From assembly GCA_031272655.1 (NCBI GenBank), contig JAISTJ010000199.1, positions 1-9,253 on the forward strand: 9,253 bases of DNA, given 5' to 3'. This DNA comes from Tannerella sp. Lineage in GTDB: Bacteria; Bacteroidota; Bacteroidia; Bacteroidales; Tannerellaceae. Position numbers and translations under genes: made by a program. Of the stretch, positions 1 to 8,533 are shown one piece after another. Within the stretch, counting starts at the first letter, position 1; every line of letters starts with the position of its first letter. Under the pieces are notes generated by a model that saw only the letters and a program-made list of their open reading frames with translations, was not told the DNA's origin and did no database searches.

Positions 1-3000
1 TGTTTCTCGCTGACTGTTTCAGCGCAGAAAAGAGTAACCGGCACCGTACTTGACGCCTCAGGCGAAACAGTTATCGGCGCCAACGTAGTGGAAAAAGGCA
101 CTACAAACGGAACAAGCACCGACTCAGACGGCAAGTTCGTCCTGACAGTCGGAGACAATGCAGTGTTACAGATATCCTACGTCGGATATGTAACACAAGA
201 AATCAAAGTCGGCAACCAGACAAATCTGAACATCACGCTTCTGGAAGACGCGCAAACGCTTGACGAGGTTGTTGTTGTGGGCTACGGTACACAGCGTAAG
301 AAAGACTTGACGGGAGCTATTTCGACTGTCAGTTCGACTGACATTGTGAACCGTAAAAAGACACAGTTATCAACGGCATTACAGGGTTCGATGCCGGGCG
401 TCATGGTTACGCGCGACAACAGCGCGCCGGGTGCCGGCGCTACGGTGCGCATCCGCGGTATTACCACTATTGGTGACTCCGAGCCTTTAGTAATCGTGGA
501 TGGCATGCAGGTAAGCGGCATCAACGACGTCAATCCCAACGACATCGAATCAGTATCGGTGCTTAAAGACGCAGCTTCGGCTTCCATCTATGGCTCGCAG
601 GCTGCAGCAGGCGTTATCCTTATTCAAACAAAACGCGCCAAAACGGACCAGTTCAATTTGGAGTACAACTTTGAATATGGCATTGAAAAACCCACTGCCT
701 TACCAAAAGCTGTCGGTATCATACGTTATATGGAAATGACCAACGAATTGCGATGGAACGACGCCGGTAACGGAGCTGACCAATATCCCATGTATTCACA
801 GGATTACATCAACAATTATATGGCAAATAACGCCAAAGACCCTGATTTATATCCTAATACCAACTGGAGAGACTTGCTGATAAATTCGTCGGCACCCCGT
901 CAAAGCCATATCCTGAATATATCCGGCGGTACACAAAAGTTGCGTTCAGTGGCTTCAATTGCATACGACCAAATCGGAGGTTTCTGGGATAATCGGGATT
1001 ACAACCGTTTTACCGTACGTGTTAATAACGATTTCAAACTTAACAATTTGTTTGCTGCCACATTGGATATCAGCCTTAACCGTTCAATTGACGGACAGGC
1101 GGTAGTGAATCCTATGGGGCAAGCGCGCATTATGTCGCCTGTTTATGCAGCCTTGTGGTCGGACGGGCGATACGCGGAAGGCAAATCCGGTCTGAACTAT
1201 TTGGCAAATATAAAGGAAGGCGGCTCAAATGATTACACATACAATAATGTGTTCGGCAAGGTTTCGCTTGATTTTATGCCGTTTGAGGGATTCAAGTTGT
1301 CGGGTATCTTTTCGCCGCGTTTTTATTTCAACAGTCAGAAAAACTGGGTTAAACAACTGCCACGCACTACACTCGCAGACCCGTCGGTTGTAGCAGGCTA
1401 TTTTGAAAATGCAACAAAGACAATGCTTACTGAAAACCGCAATAACGGGCAAAATTTCATGACACAGTTTCTTGCAACCTACAACAAAACAATTGGAGTG
1501 CATTACTTCGACGTCCTTGCGGGTTACGAAAATGCCTATTCGTTCAACGAATATCTGATGGCTTCACGCGACCAGTTCAATCTTACTTCTTATCCATATC
1601 TGAATATCGGTCCGCTCGAATATCGCGACAACAGCGGCAATGCCGATGAATACGCCCGCCGTTCTTACTTCGGACGCATAAACTACAGTTTTGCAACCAA
1701 ATACCTGATACAGGCTAATATCCGTTATGACGCATCGTCGCGTTTTGCCGATGGCTACAGGTGGGGTGCATTTCCTTCCGTATCAGCAGGTTGGGTCATC
1801 AGTGAAGAAGAATTTATGAAAACCATTCCTGCCGTTTCGTTCCTCAAACTGCGCGCTTCCTACGGCAGTCTCGGCAACGAGCGTATAGGCAATTATCCCT
1901 ATCAGGCAACAATCTCGTTCGCAAACGCTTTGTTCTATAATGGAAACACTGTAGTATCGAAACAAACAGCGGCGCAAACAAAATACGTTATCAACGATAT
2001 TTCGTGGGAAACGACCGACAGTTACAACATAGCCCTTGATGCTAATTTTCTGGATAACCGTTTGCGTTTCACGGGAGAATTTTACAAAAAAGAGACACGC
2101 GACATGCTTTTAGCGCTTCAGATTCCTTCATATATGGGCTTCGACAATCCCGACCAGAATACAGGAAAGATGCATACAACCGGCTGGGACCTGAATGCAG
2201 AGTGGATGGACCGTGCGGGCGATTTTGGCTATTCCGTGTCATTCAACCTGTCTGATTTCAAGTCGGTCATGGGAGACCTTGGCGGTACCGAATTTCTTGG
2301 CGACCAGATAAAAATTGAGGGGAGCGAGTTTAATGAATGGTATGGTTATCGCGCAAGCGGCATCTTCCAGACAGCTGAAGAAGTCGCAAATTCGGCGAAG
2401 ATAAGCAACTCTGCCAAGCCGGGCGACATAAAATATGTGGACATCAGCGGTCCTGATGGCAAACCTGACGGTATCGTGAATGCCGACTACGACAAGGTGC
2501 TGCTTGGCGGTTCCTTGCCACGCTACATGTTCGGCGGTAATGCCCGCATAGATTACCGCAATTTCGACTTTAGCCTGTCGTTTCAGGGCGTTGGCAAGCA
2601 AAACTCCCGTATTACATCGGCCATGATTAATTCGCTCGAAGGCAGTTACGGCAATTTCCCCGCAATCGTTGACGGCAAGTATTACAGCAATTACAATACA
2701 GCCGAACAAAACCGGAATGCCAAATATCCGCGTCTTACCTACTCGAATCCGGGCAACAATCTTGCCCTATCGGATTATTGGATTTTCAACGGAGCTTATT
2801 TTCGGCTCAAAAGCATAGGTTTAGGTTATACTGTTCCGCAAACGCTTGCCAACAAGATGTATCTGAAAGGAGTGCGGCTTTATGTCAATGCCTCCGACCT
2901 GTTTTCAATAAGCAATTATCCTCAGGGTTGGGACCCTGAACGCTCAGGCGATACTTATCCTATCAGCACGACATATCTTTTTGGAATTTCAGTAAAATTT

Positions 3001-3003
3001 TAA
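1..3003 (+). CDS. SusC-like TonB-dependent outer-membrane receptor, 5' partial
   Basis: Outer-membrane beta-barrel transporter that, with its SusD partner, imports a ligand (usually an oligosaccharide) using TonB energy. The frame is open from base 1. The GTG at 88 is internal, because the upstream residues read as the end of a signal peptide (CFSLTVSAQ) followed by a family-typical KRVTGTV, so only roughly 15-20 residues should be missing. Of the 1000 visible residues, about 10-83 form a carboxypeptidase-regulatory-like domain (GKFVLTV, ISYVGY). A TonB-box-like DEVVVVGYG lies at 88-96. The plug follows at about 100-212, with VRIRG at 149-153, PLVIVDGM, and DIESVSVLKDAASASIYGS at 181-199. The remainder is the barrel, ending in the aromatic residue of LFGISVKF. 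There is no room for an STN signalling domain between the signal peptide and the first domain, which argues against direct anti-sigma signalling. The ligand cannot be read from the sequence. The family call is very secure. Confidence 0.96.
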   Translation, partial: CFSLTVSAQKRVTGTVLDASGETVIGANVVEKGTTNGTSTDSDGKFVLTVGDNAVLQISYVGYVTQEIKVGNQTNLNITLLEDAQTLDEVVVVGYGTQRKKDLTGAISTVSSTDIVNRKKTQLSTALQGSMPGVMVTRDNSAPGAGATVRIRGITTIGDSEPLVIVDGMQVSGINDVNPNDIESVSVLKDAASASIYGSQAAAGVILIQTKRAKTDQFNLEYNFEYGIEKPTALPKAVGIIRYMEMTNELRWNDAGNGADQYPMYSQDYINNYMANNAKDPDLYPNTNWRDLLINSSAPRQSHILNISGGTQKLRSVASIAYDQIGGFWDNRDYNRFTVRVNNDFKLNNLFAATLDISLNRSIDGQAVVNPMGQARIMSPVYAALWSDGRYAEGKSGLNYLANIKEGGSNDYTYNNVFGKVSLDFMPFEGFKLSGIFSPRFYFNSQKNWVKQLPRTTLADPSVVAGYFENATKTMLTENRNNGQNFMTQFLATYNKTIGVHYFDVLAGYENAYSFNEYLMASRDQFNLTSYPYLNIGPLEYRDNSGNADEYARRSYFGRINYSFATKYLIQANIRYDASSRFADGYRWGAFPSVSAGWVISEEEFMKTIPAVSFLKLRASYGSLGNERIGNYPYQATISFANALFYNGNTVVSKQTAAQTKYVINDISWETTDSYNIALDANFLDNRLRFTGEFYKKETRDMLLALQIPSYMGFDNPDQNTGKMHTTGWDLNAEWMDRAGDFGYSVSFNLSDFKSVMGDLGGTEFLGDQIKIEGSEFNEWYGYRASGIFQTAEEVANSAKISNSAKPGDIKYVDISGPDGKPDGIVNADYDKVLLGGSLPRYMFGGNARIDYRNFDFSLSFQGVGKQNSRITSAMINSLEGSYGNFPAIVDGKYYSNYNTAEQNRNAKYPRLTYSNPGNNLALSDYWIFNGAYFRLKSIGLGYTVPQTLANKMYLKGVRLYVNASDLFSISNYPQGWDPERSGDTYPISTTYLFGISVKF

Positions 3004-3016
3004 AATATAAACAGTT

Positions 3017-4699
3017 ATGAAAAATATTAAATATACAGTATTAAGTTGCACACTCGTTATTATGAGTGCGTGTAACGATTTGAATCTCAATCCTTTGTCG
3101 GAAGGCTCAAGTGGTAACTGGTATTCCACGGAAGAAGAGATTGTGATGTCTATTAATGATTTGTTCCGAGACGTGTTTTGGCCCCTTGACGACCAGACAT
3201 GGGACGACGATTATCTTTACCGCGAAAGTCTGACTCCCATAAACAACGGCTCCATCACAAGTGACTGGTCTGACAATGCCACCCGCTGGCTTAACGCATA
3301 TAAAGCCATAACCCGCGCCAACACGCTTCTTTACAACTTCAACCGTGCAGAAGGTAAAATAGCGGCATCCACACTTGAACGCTATGAGGGCATAGTGCGT
3401 TTTGCCCGCGCTTCATTTTATTCATATCTGATAGCCCGCTGGGGTGATGTGCCTTTTTATACCGAGCCGTTGACGCTTGATGAAGCATTCCAGATGGGGC
3501 GCATAGCAAAGTCAGAAGTATTGAAAAATATTTATGAAGACTATGATTATGCCGCTGCACATGTACCCGAAACCAATAACGGTGGGTATCCTACCAAAGG
3601 AGCCGCATTAGCAATGAAAGCCCGTATAGCACTTTATATGCAGGACTGGAACACCGCCTCCACAGCAGCTCAGGCATGTATTAACCTCGGCGTTTACAAA
3701 CTTCATGAAGATTATCCGTCGTTGTTTCTTACAAGCACAAAGAATGCCGAAGAATCAATTTTTCTGCTGCCTCGCTCCATAGCTTTTGGCGTAACTATAG
3801 GCACACAAAATGAAGTAACCCGTAACCGAGGCGGCTGGGGTAGTGCAGTACCCACGTGGGAACTGTTCTGTTCGTTCCTTTGTACCGACGGTTTGCCAAT
3901 TGACGAATCGCCGCTGTTCGACCCGCATAACCCGTACAAGAACCGCGACCCCCGCTGTACTTATACATGCGTGGAACCGGGTACGGCGCATCTTGGTTTC
4001 ATCTTTGAACCGCATCCCGATTCGCTGCAGGTGCTCAATTTAAGTACAGGTCAGTATCAGATAAACAACGACACACGCGCAAATGCGCAATACACATCGT
4101 ATAACGGTTTGATGCGCAAAAAAGGTGTTGACGAAGACTGGACAAAAAACAGTTACAGAACTGACCCTGACAAAATCATCATCCGCTATGCCGATGTACT
4201 GCTGATATACGCAGAGGCTAAAATTGAGGCGGGAAGCATTGACCAGTCCGTACTCGACGCTATGAATCAGGTACGCGCCCGCGCTTATGGCGTTGATTAT
4301 ACCGCTACCGACCAATATCCGGCTATCACTACTACCAATCAGGCTGAGTTGCGAAAAATTCTTCGCATTGAACGCCGGATGGAATTTTCATTTGAAAATC
4401 TCCGCTATATGGACCTTATCCGCTGGCGTTTGGCAGAAATAGCGCTCAATAAAGCCCGTTACGGAATGCTTGACGTTGCCGAACTGCGCGAGAAAGTTGT
4501 CAAACCCGGTCTTTGGTTCTATCCGGAAACACCTGATTTAGACGAGAATGGTATAGCAAACTTTGACCCGATGTATGAGAAGGGCTTAATCAAACGTCTT
4601 ACGGTGCTGATTTTCGATAAAAGCAAGCAGTATCTTTGGCCTATCCCGTCTAAAGATATACTGATTAACAGCAACTTAAAACAAAACGAAGGCTATTGA
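3017..4699 (+). CDS. SusD/RagB-like surface nutrient-binding lipoprotein
   Basis: Surface lipoprotein that forms the lid of the SusC barrel and binds the ligand for import. It begins 13 bases after the receptor stop, so the two are almost certainly co-transcribed. Its 560 residues are normal for the family. The start gives a lipoprotein signal peptide ending MSAC, with Cys19 as the lipidation site. The following NDLN, with an acid two residues after the Cys, fits surface export in Bacteroidota. An alpha-helical TPR-like N-terminal half includes RFARASFYSYLIARWGDVP (128-146). The C-terminal SusD/RagB signatures are clear: IIIRYADVLLIYAEAK (387-402), NQVRARAYG (417-425), ILRIERRMEFSFENLRYMDL (448-467) and the terminal WPIPSKDILINSNLKQNEGY (541-560). 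The translation start has only an A/T-rich leader and no Shine-Dalgarno, as is usual in this phylum. The ligand is unknown. The downstream oxidoreductases suggest a sugar that is processed oxidatively, but that is inference. Confidence 0.96.
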   Translation: MKNIKYTVLSCTLVIMSACNDLNLNPLSEGSSGNWYSTEEEIVMSINDLFRDVFWPLDDQTWDDDYLYRESLTPINNGSITSDWSDNATRWLNAYKAITRANTLLYNFNRAEGKIAASTLERYEGIVRFARASFYSYLIARWGDVPFYTEPLTLDEAFQMGRIAKSEVLKNIYEDYDYAAAHVPETNNGGYPTKGAALAMKARIALYMQDWNTASTAAQACINLGVYKLHEDYPSLFLTSTKNAEESIFLLPRSIAFGVTIGTQNEVTRNRGGWGSAVPTWELFCSFLCTDGLPIDESPLFDPHNPYKNRDPRCTYTCVEPGTAHLGFIFEPHPDSLQVLNLSTGQYQINNDTRANAQYTSYNGLMRKKGVDEDWTKNSYRTDPDKIIIRYADVLLIYAEAKIEAGSIDQSVLDAMNQVRARAYGVDYTATDQYPAITTTNQAELRKILRIERRMEFSFENLRYMDLIRWRLAEIALNKARYGMLDVAELREKVVKPGLWFYPETPDLDENGIANFDPMYEKGLIKRLTVLIFDKSKQYLWPIPSKDILINSNLKQNEGY

Positions 4700-4705
4700 C
4701 AAAAG

Positions 4706-4752
4706 TTTTTTTGCCGACAGTTTTGCTTTAAACAAAACTGTCGGCAAAAAAA
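4706..4752. repeat. Perfect 20-base inverted repeat, susD/oxidoreductase gap
   Basis: Arms 4706-4725 and 4733-4752 are exact reverse complements around a 7-base loop (ctttaaa). The core of each arm is GCCGACAG / CTGTCGGC. The T-run is on the 5' side and the A-run on the 3' side, on both strands. This is the opposite of a standard intrinsic terminator, which needs a U-run after the stem. It lies 6 bases after the susD stop and 3 bases before a -7 promoter box. It may be a transcript-stabilising or processing stem-loop at the susCD 3' end, a non-canonical terminator, or an operator for the following genes. The repeat itself is certain and its role is not. Confidence 0.85.
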
Positions 4753-4755
4753 TAT

Positions 4756-4763
4756 TACCTTTG
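4756..4763 (+). promoter_or_regulatory. Probable Bacteroidota -7 box for oxidoreductase pair
   Basis: TACCTTTG matches the Bacteroidota -7 consensus TAnnTTTG exactly. It would start transcription about 14-18 bases before the ATG at 4784. No good TTG -33 element sits 19-21 bases upstream, where the 3' arm of the inverted repeat lies. The promoter may therefore be weak or activator-dependent, or the oxidoreductases may also be reached by read-through from susCD. Confidence 0.5.
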
Positions 4764-4783
4764 ACCTCGCATAACGACAACTT

Positions 4784-6676
4784 ATGATTAAGAAAATCTT
4801 TTTGATTTACATGACAGTCTGTTGGGGCGCAAGCCTTTCGGCCGCAGACATTCTCATTGAGGCAGAAAGTTTTGCCGACAAAGGCGGCTGGGTCGTTGAT
4901 AATCAGTCAATGATGCAGATGGGTTCGCCCTATCTTATGGCGCATGGTTTGGGCGTTCCGGTCGAAGATGCGGTGCATGTGTTTAATGTAACTAATAGCG
5001 GCCGATACCGATTTTGGGTCAGAACGCGTGACTGGGTGAAGCCATGGGGCAAAATAGGCGCACCCGGACGGTTTAAGGCGCTGTTCAACGGCGTGCCGTC
5101 GGATACCGTTTTCGGAACGCAACTTGCCGAATGGCATTGGCAGGACGGGGGAATAATAGAACTTAAAGCGGGCGGCAATACCGTCGCGTTACACGACTTG
5201 ACAGGCTTTAACGGACGTTGCGACGCCATATTTATTACCGACGACCTGAATCGGATTCCGTCCGATGAGGCAAAAAGTTTGCCTGAAAAACCGGCCGACG
5301 CAGGCGAATACGACCTTGTAGTGGCAGGCGGGGGTATGGCAGGTTGTTGCGCCGCCATAACCGCAGCCCGACTTGGTTGTAAAGTGGCGCTTATCCAAAA
5401 CAGACCCGTACTCGGCGGCAACAACAGTTCCGAAGTACGGGTAGGATTGTCGGGCAAAATTATGCAACAGCCATATCCCAATCTGGGTTATCTGCTTGAT
5501 GAATTTGGCATAGTAGGATATCATAACAACGTCGAAGCCAAAGCAAACCCTGATACCGAACGTAGCCGCGCAATAGCCGAAATACTCAAACGCTATCCCG
5601 AAAAACATATTCATAACGCCGGCCCTGCCACAAATTACGAAGACGAAAAGAAAGAGCTGCTTGTGCGTAATGAAAAGAATATCACACTGTTTCTGAACAT
5701 GCAGGTTGTTGCCGCTGAAATGAAAGGCAGCTTCATAAACGCCGTTACGGGACAGGATATTCTGACAGGTAAGCGTTTCCGGTTCAAAGCGGCATTGTTT
5801 GCCGACTGTACCGGTGACGCTACGCTTGGCTTTCTGGCAGGCGCCGACTGGCGCATGGGGCGTGAAAGCAGGGAAGAGACTGGTGAACCGCGTGCTCCCG
5901 AAACCGCCGACAATCTCGTAATGGGCACTTCCGTTCAGTGGTATGCTACGGAAAAACAAGCCGCAAACGTTTTCCCCGAATGTCCATGGGCAATTGAATT
6001 TAACGAACAGACCTGCAGCGCCGGTCTGAGAGGCGACTGGGACTGGGAAACGGGCATGAACAAAAACCAGATTGATGACATTGAATATATCCGCGATTAT
6101 GGATTGAGGGCTGTCTTCGGGAATTGGGATTTTCTGAAAAACCGCAGTTCAAAAAAAGAGGAGTACGCCGATAAACAACTGTCGTGGGTGGCATATATAG
6201 GCGGCAAACGTGAATCACGACGCTTGCTCGGCGACGTCATCTTGCAGGAACAGGATGTTATACAGGGAACTTCCTACGACGATGCTTCGTTTACAACAAC
6301 ATGGTCGGTTGACCTCCATTACCCCAAGCCGGTTGATGGCCTCAATGAAGAGCCGTTTCTCTCTTATGCGGAAACCGAACAAATCAAGCCTTATGCCGTG
6401 CCGTATCGCTGCCTTTATTCCCGTAATATAAACAACTTGTTCATGGCCGGACGCAATATTAGCGTTACTCATGTGGCTTTAGGCACAGTACGGGTGATGC
6501 GCACCGGCGCAATGATGGGCGAGGTAGTCGGCATGGCTGCTTCGATTTGCAAAAATCACAAAACCAATCCCCGTCAGGTCTATAACTCATATCTGCCGGA
6601 ACTTAAGGCGCTAATGCTAAAAGGAGTCGGCACGTCCGGCTTCGGTAATCTTGTAATTCCCAAAAACAAAAATTAA
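4784..6676 (+). CDS. Secreted FAD-dependent oxidoreductase with N-terminal CBM-like module (copy 1)
   Basis: Predicted periplasmic or surface flavoprotein of the FAD_oxidored (PF12831-like) family. Its reaction and substrate are unknown. The 630 residues begin with a Sec-type signal peptide (about 1-21, ending ASLSAAD) without a twin-arginine motif. Residues about 22-155 form a beta-sandwich module like those called golvesin/xanthan-lyase C-terminal or CBM-like: EAESF, GSPYLMAHG, WVRTRDW, EWHW (116-119) and HDLTGFNGRCDA (137-148). The flavin domain starts at about 176 with DLVVAGGGMAG (glycines 182/184/187), then VLGGNNSSEVRV (209-220), FADCTGDA (339-346), FTTTWSVDLHYP (503-514) and the C-terminal FAD-contact motif NLFMAGRNISVTH (551-563). 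Such proteins are often mislabelled xanthan lyase, and nothing here supports a lyase. It is followed after 3 bases by a homologous gene, so the two are translated from one transcript. The susCD context suggests oxidation of an imported or surface-bound sugar, which is inference. Confidence 0.88.
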   Translation: MIKKIFLIYMTVCWGASLSAADILIEAESFADKGGWVVDNQSMMQMGSPYLMAHGLGVPVEDAVHVFNVTNSGRYRFWVRTRDWVKPWGKIGAPGRFKALFNGVPSDTVFGTQLAEWHWQDGGIIELKAGGNTVALHDLTGFNGRCDAIFITDDLNRIPSDEAKSLPEKPADAGEYDLVVAGGGMAGCCAAITAARLGCKVALIQNRPVLGGNNSSEVRVGLSGKIMQQPYPNLGYLLDEFGIVGYHNNVEAKANPDTERSRAIAEILKRYPEKHIHNAGPATNYEDEKKELLVRNEKNITLFLNMQVVAAEMKGSFINAVTGQDILTGKRFRFKAALFADCTGDATLGFLAGADWRMGRESREETGEPRAPETADNLVMGTSVQWYATEKQAANVFPECPWAIEFNEQTCSAGLRGDWDWETGMNKNQIDDIEYIRDYGLRAVFGNWDFLKNRSSKKEEYADKQLSWVAYIGGKRESRRLLGDVILQEQDVIQGTSYDDASFTTTWSVDLHYPKPVDGLNEEPFLSYAETEQIKPYAVPYRCLYSRNINNLFMAGRNISVTHVALGTVRVMRTGAMMGEVVGMAASICKNHKTNPRQVYNSYLPELKALMLKGVGTSGFGNLVIPKNKN

Positions 6677-6679
6677 AAA

Positions 6680-8476
6680 ATGACACGTTTTAATAGATTT
6701 TTATTGTTTGTTATCGGCGTATTATACGCTCAAACTGTTTTTTCTGCCGATATGCTTGTTGAGGCAGAGAGTTTTACGGACAAAGGCGGATGGGTCGTTG
6801 ACCAACAATTTATGGACCAGATGGGCTCGCCTTATCTTATGGCGCACGGCATTGGCAAGCCGGTGGCAGACGCCTCCACTACTGTGGAATTTCCCGAAAC
6901 AGGGACTTATTATCTGTATATCAGGACTTTTAACTGGACTTCGCCGTGGTACAAGGGCGAAGGTCCGGGACGCTTTCAAATCGCAATTGATGGCAAGGCA
7001 TTGCCGGTTACTTTCGGAATCGAAGGCGAGCAGTGGCTCTGGCAAAGCGCCGGAAAAGTGAAAATCAAAAACCCCAAGACGACAATCACGTTGCACGACC
7101 TTACCGGCTTCAATGGACGGTGCGACGCGCTGTTCTTCACCAAAGAGGCTAACAGCCCACCGCCAAACGACGTCGCGACGCTGGGTGAACTCCGACGCAA
7201 GTTGCTTAATGTCAGCGTTCAAGAAGCCGGAGGTTTCGATTTCATTGTATGTGGTGCAGGCTTGGCAGGTATCAGCGCGGCAGTAGCGGCGGCGAGACTG
7301 GGACTGAAAGTGGCGCTCATCAGCGACCGCCCCGTCGTAGGCGGTAACAGCAGTTCCGAAATCCGTGTCAGCACCGGTGGTGATGGCAAGTACCTCTATC
7401 CAAACATAGGTAATATAGTGAAAATCACCCGCATACCACGAGAATTGAACAAAAATGCCGGTCCGGCAGAACTCTACGGCGATGAAAAAAAACTTAATCT
7501 TATAAAAAACACGCCCAACCTCACTCTTTTTACTAACTTGCATGTTTTCAACGTTGAAATGGATGGCGACATTATCAAAGCCGTAACAGCAAGACACATA
7601 GAGACGAGCGAAGAGTTCCGTTTTGAGGCGAAGCTTTTTGCCGACTGCACCGGCGACGCCAACATTGGCTTTCTGGCCGGCGCAGATTTCCGTATGGGCA
7701 GCGAAAGCCGATATGAAGCCTTCGAGTCGCTCGCGCCAATTAAGGCTCAAAAAAATGTGCTTGGTTCGTCAAACCTGTGGGCGTTTGAAACATTGTCAGA
7801 ACCATCTTCTTTTCCTGTCCTCGACTGGGCTTGTCAGATCAACGAAGAATCGGCTATCGTGGAAGACAAGCCCGATTGGCGTTGGGAAGGCGGATTTGCA
7901 AAAGACCCCATTGCCGACGCGGAAAACATACGAGACCAAAACCTGAGGGCTATTTTCGGCAACTGGTCGTATCTGAAAAACAATAACGCTAAGTATTCCA
8001 ATCGAAAAATCACTTGGCTGGCTTTTCTTTCGGGAAAGCGGGAATCACGCCGACTGCTTGGCGATATCGTCCTTAACCAGAATGATATACAAAATCAGGT
8101 TCGATACGAAGACGCCAGTTTCACTACCACTTGGTCTATTGATTTGCACTATCCCGACCCGCGCAACAGCCGTTTCTTCCCAGGCGAGGAATTTTTCAGT
8201 TACTGCGTTCAAACAGAAATTTTTCCGTATCATGTACCCTACCGCTGCCTGTATTCACGAAATATCAGCAACTTATTCATGGCAGGTCGTAACATAAGTG
8301 TAACCCATGTAGTCCATGGCTCAATCCGCGTTCAACTTACTACCGGCATGATGGGCGAAGTGGTTGGTATGGCGGCTTCGATTTGCGGCAAGAACAACCT
8401 CTTGCCCCGACAGGTTTACACCGAAAAACTTGACGCCCTGAAAATTCTGATGCAAAAAGGTGTCCCGTTGGAATGA
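6680..8476 (+). CDS. Secreted FAD-dependent oxidoreductase with N-terminal CBM-like module (copy 2)
   Basis: Paralogue of the gene immediately upstream, with the same architecture in 598 residues. The signal peptide (about 1-23, ending TVFSAD) is Sec-like with no RR pair. The CBM-like module at about 24-157 carries EAESF, GSPYLMAHG, QWLW (118-121) and HDLTGFNGRCDA (139-150). The FAD domain starts at about 186 with DFIVCGAGLAG (glycines 192/194/197), then GGNSSSEIRV, FADCTGDA (320-327), GKRESRRLLGD (452-462), FTTTWSIDLHYP (481-492) and NLFMAGRNISVTH (531-543). The main difference from copy 1 is about 29 fewer residues in the loop after the second glycine motif (between Val230 and Ala260), plus a linker about 8 residues longer before the FAD domain. 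The start sits in AAATTAAAAAATG, 3 bases after the previous stop. All recognisable flavin motifs are intact, so this is not a decaying copy. It may act on a related substrate, or as the partner subunit of copy 1. The activity is unknown. Confidence 0.88.
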   Translation: MTRFNRFLLFVIGVLYAQTVFSADMLVEAESFTDKGGWVVDQQFMDQMGSPYLMAHGIGKPVADASTTVEFPETGTYYLYIRTFNWTSPWYKGEGPGRFQIAIDGKALPVTFGIEGEQWLWQSAGKVKIKNPKTTITLHDLTGFNGRCDALFFTKEANSPPPNDVATLGELRRKLLNVSVQEAGGFDFIVCGAGLAGISAAVAAARLGLKVALISDRPVVGGNSSSEIRVSTGGDGKYLYPNIGNIVKITRIPRELNKNAGPAELYGDEKKLNLIKNTPNLTLFTNLHVFNVEMDGDIIKAVTARHIETSEEFRFEAKLFADCTGDANIGFLAGADFRMGSESRYEAFESLAPIKAQKNVLGSSNLWAFETLSEPSSFPVLDWACQINEESAIVEDKPDWRWEGGFAKDPIADAENIRDQNLRAIFGNWSYLKNNNAKYSNRKITWLAFLSGKRESRRLLGDIVLNQNDIQNQVRYEDASFTTTWSIDLHYPDPRNSRFFPGEEFFSYCVQTEIFPYHVPYRCLYSRNISNLFMAGRNISVTHVVHGSIRVQLTTGMMGEVVGMAASICGKNNLLPRQVYTEKLDALKILMQKGVPLE

Positions 8477-8497
8477 TACGCTTGAGTGCGAAGAGTT

Positions 8498-8533
8498 TTT
8501 TGCAAATTTTGCTCTGAATTTTGCTGATTTTGC
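8498..8533 (+). repeat. Four-copy TTTTGC array upstream of His-rich gene
   Basis: TTTTGC occurs at 8498, 8507, 8519 and 8528, with start-to-start spacings of 9, 12 and 9 bases. The pair is thus repeated with a 21-base period, about two helical turns. The outer parts also form a 10-base inverted repeat (TTTTTGCAAA at 8497-8506 against its complement at 8529-8538). The array overlaps the -33 region of the following promoter, so a regulator-binding site is plausible. AT-rich chance similarity cannot be excluded. Confidence 0.5.

Noticed and set aside
88..90. GTG as the start of the SusC-like gene
   Set aside because: The frame continues upstream to base 1 with signal-peptide-like and domain-typical residues, so the true start lies left of the window.
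2239..2709. 156-codon open frame on the - strand inside the SusC-like gene
   Set aside because: It overlaps the conserved barrel-coding region, has no domain and no upstream signals.
5189..5959. 256-codon open frame on the - strand inside oxidoreductase copy 1
   Set aside because: It is also a codon-aligned antisense shadow. The encoded protein looks like no family and there is no promoter or start context.
6722..7750. 342-codon open frame on the - strand inside oxidoreductase copy 2
   Set aside because: It is the codon-aligned antisense of a clearly coding frame and arises from a lack of TTA, CTA and TCA codons. It has no recognisable motif and the + strand carries complete family signatures.
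4784..8476. Xanthan lyase activity for the oxidoreductases
   Set aside because: Such labels come from the accessory beta-sandwich module. The main domain has clear FAD-binding motifs and no lyase fold signature is visible.
8477..8501. Intrinsic terminator after oxidoreductase copy 2
   Set aside because: The T-run at 8496-8501 is preceded only by a 3-base-pair stem, too weak to support a call.
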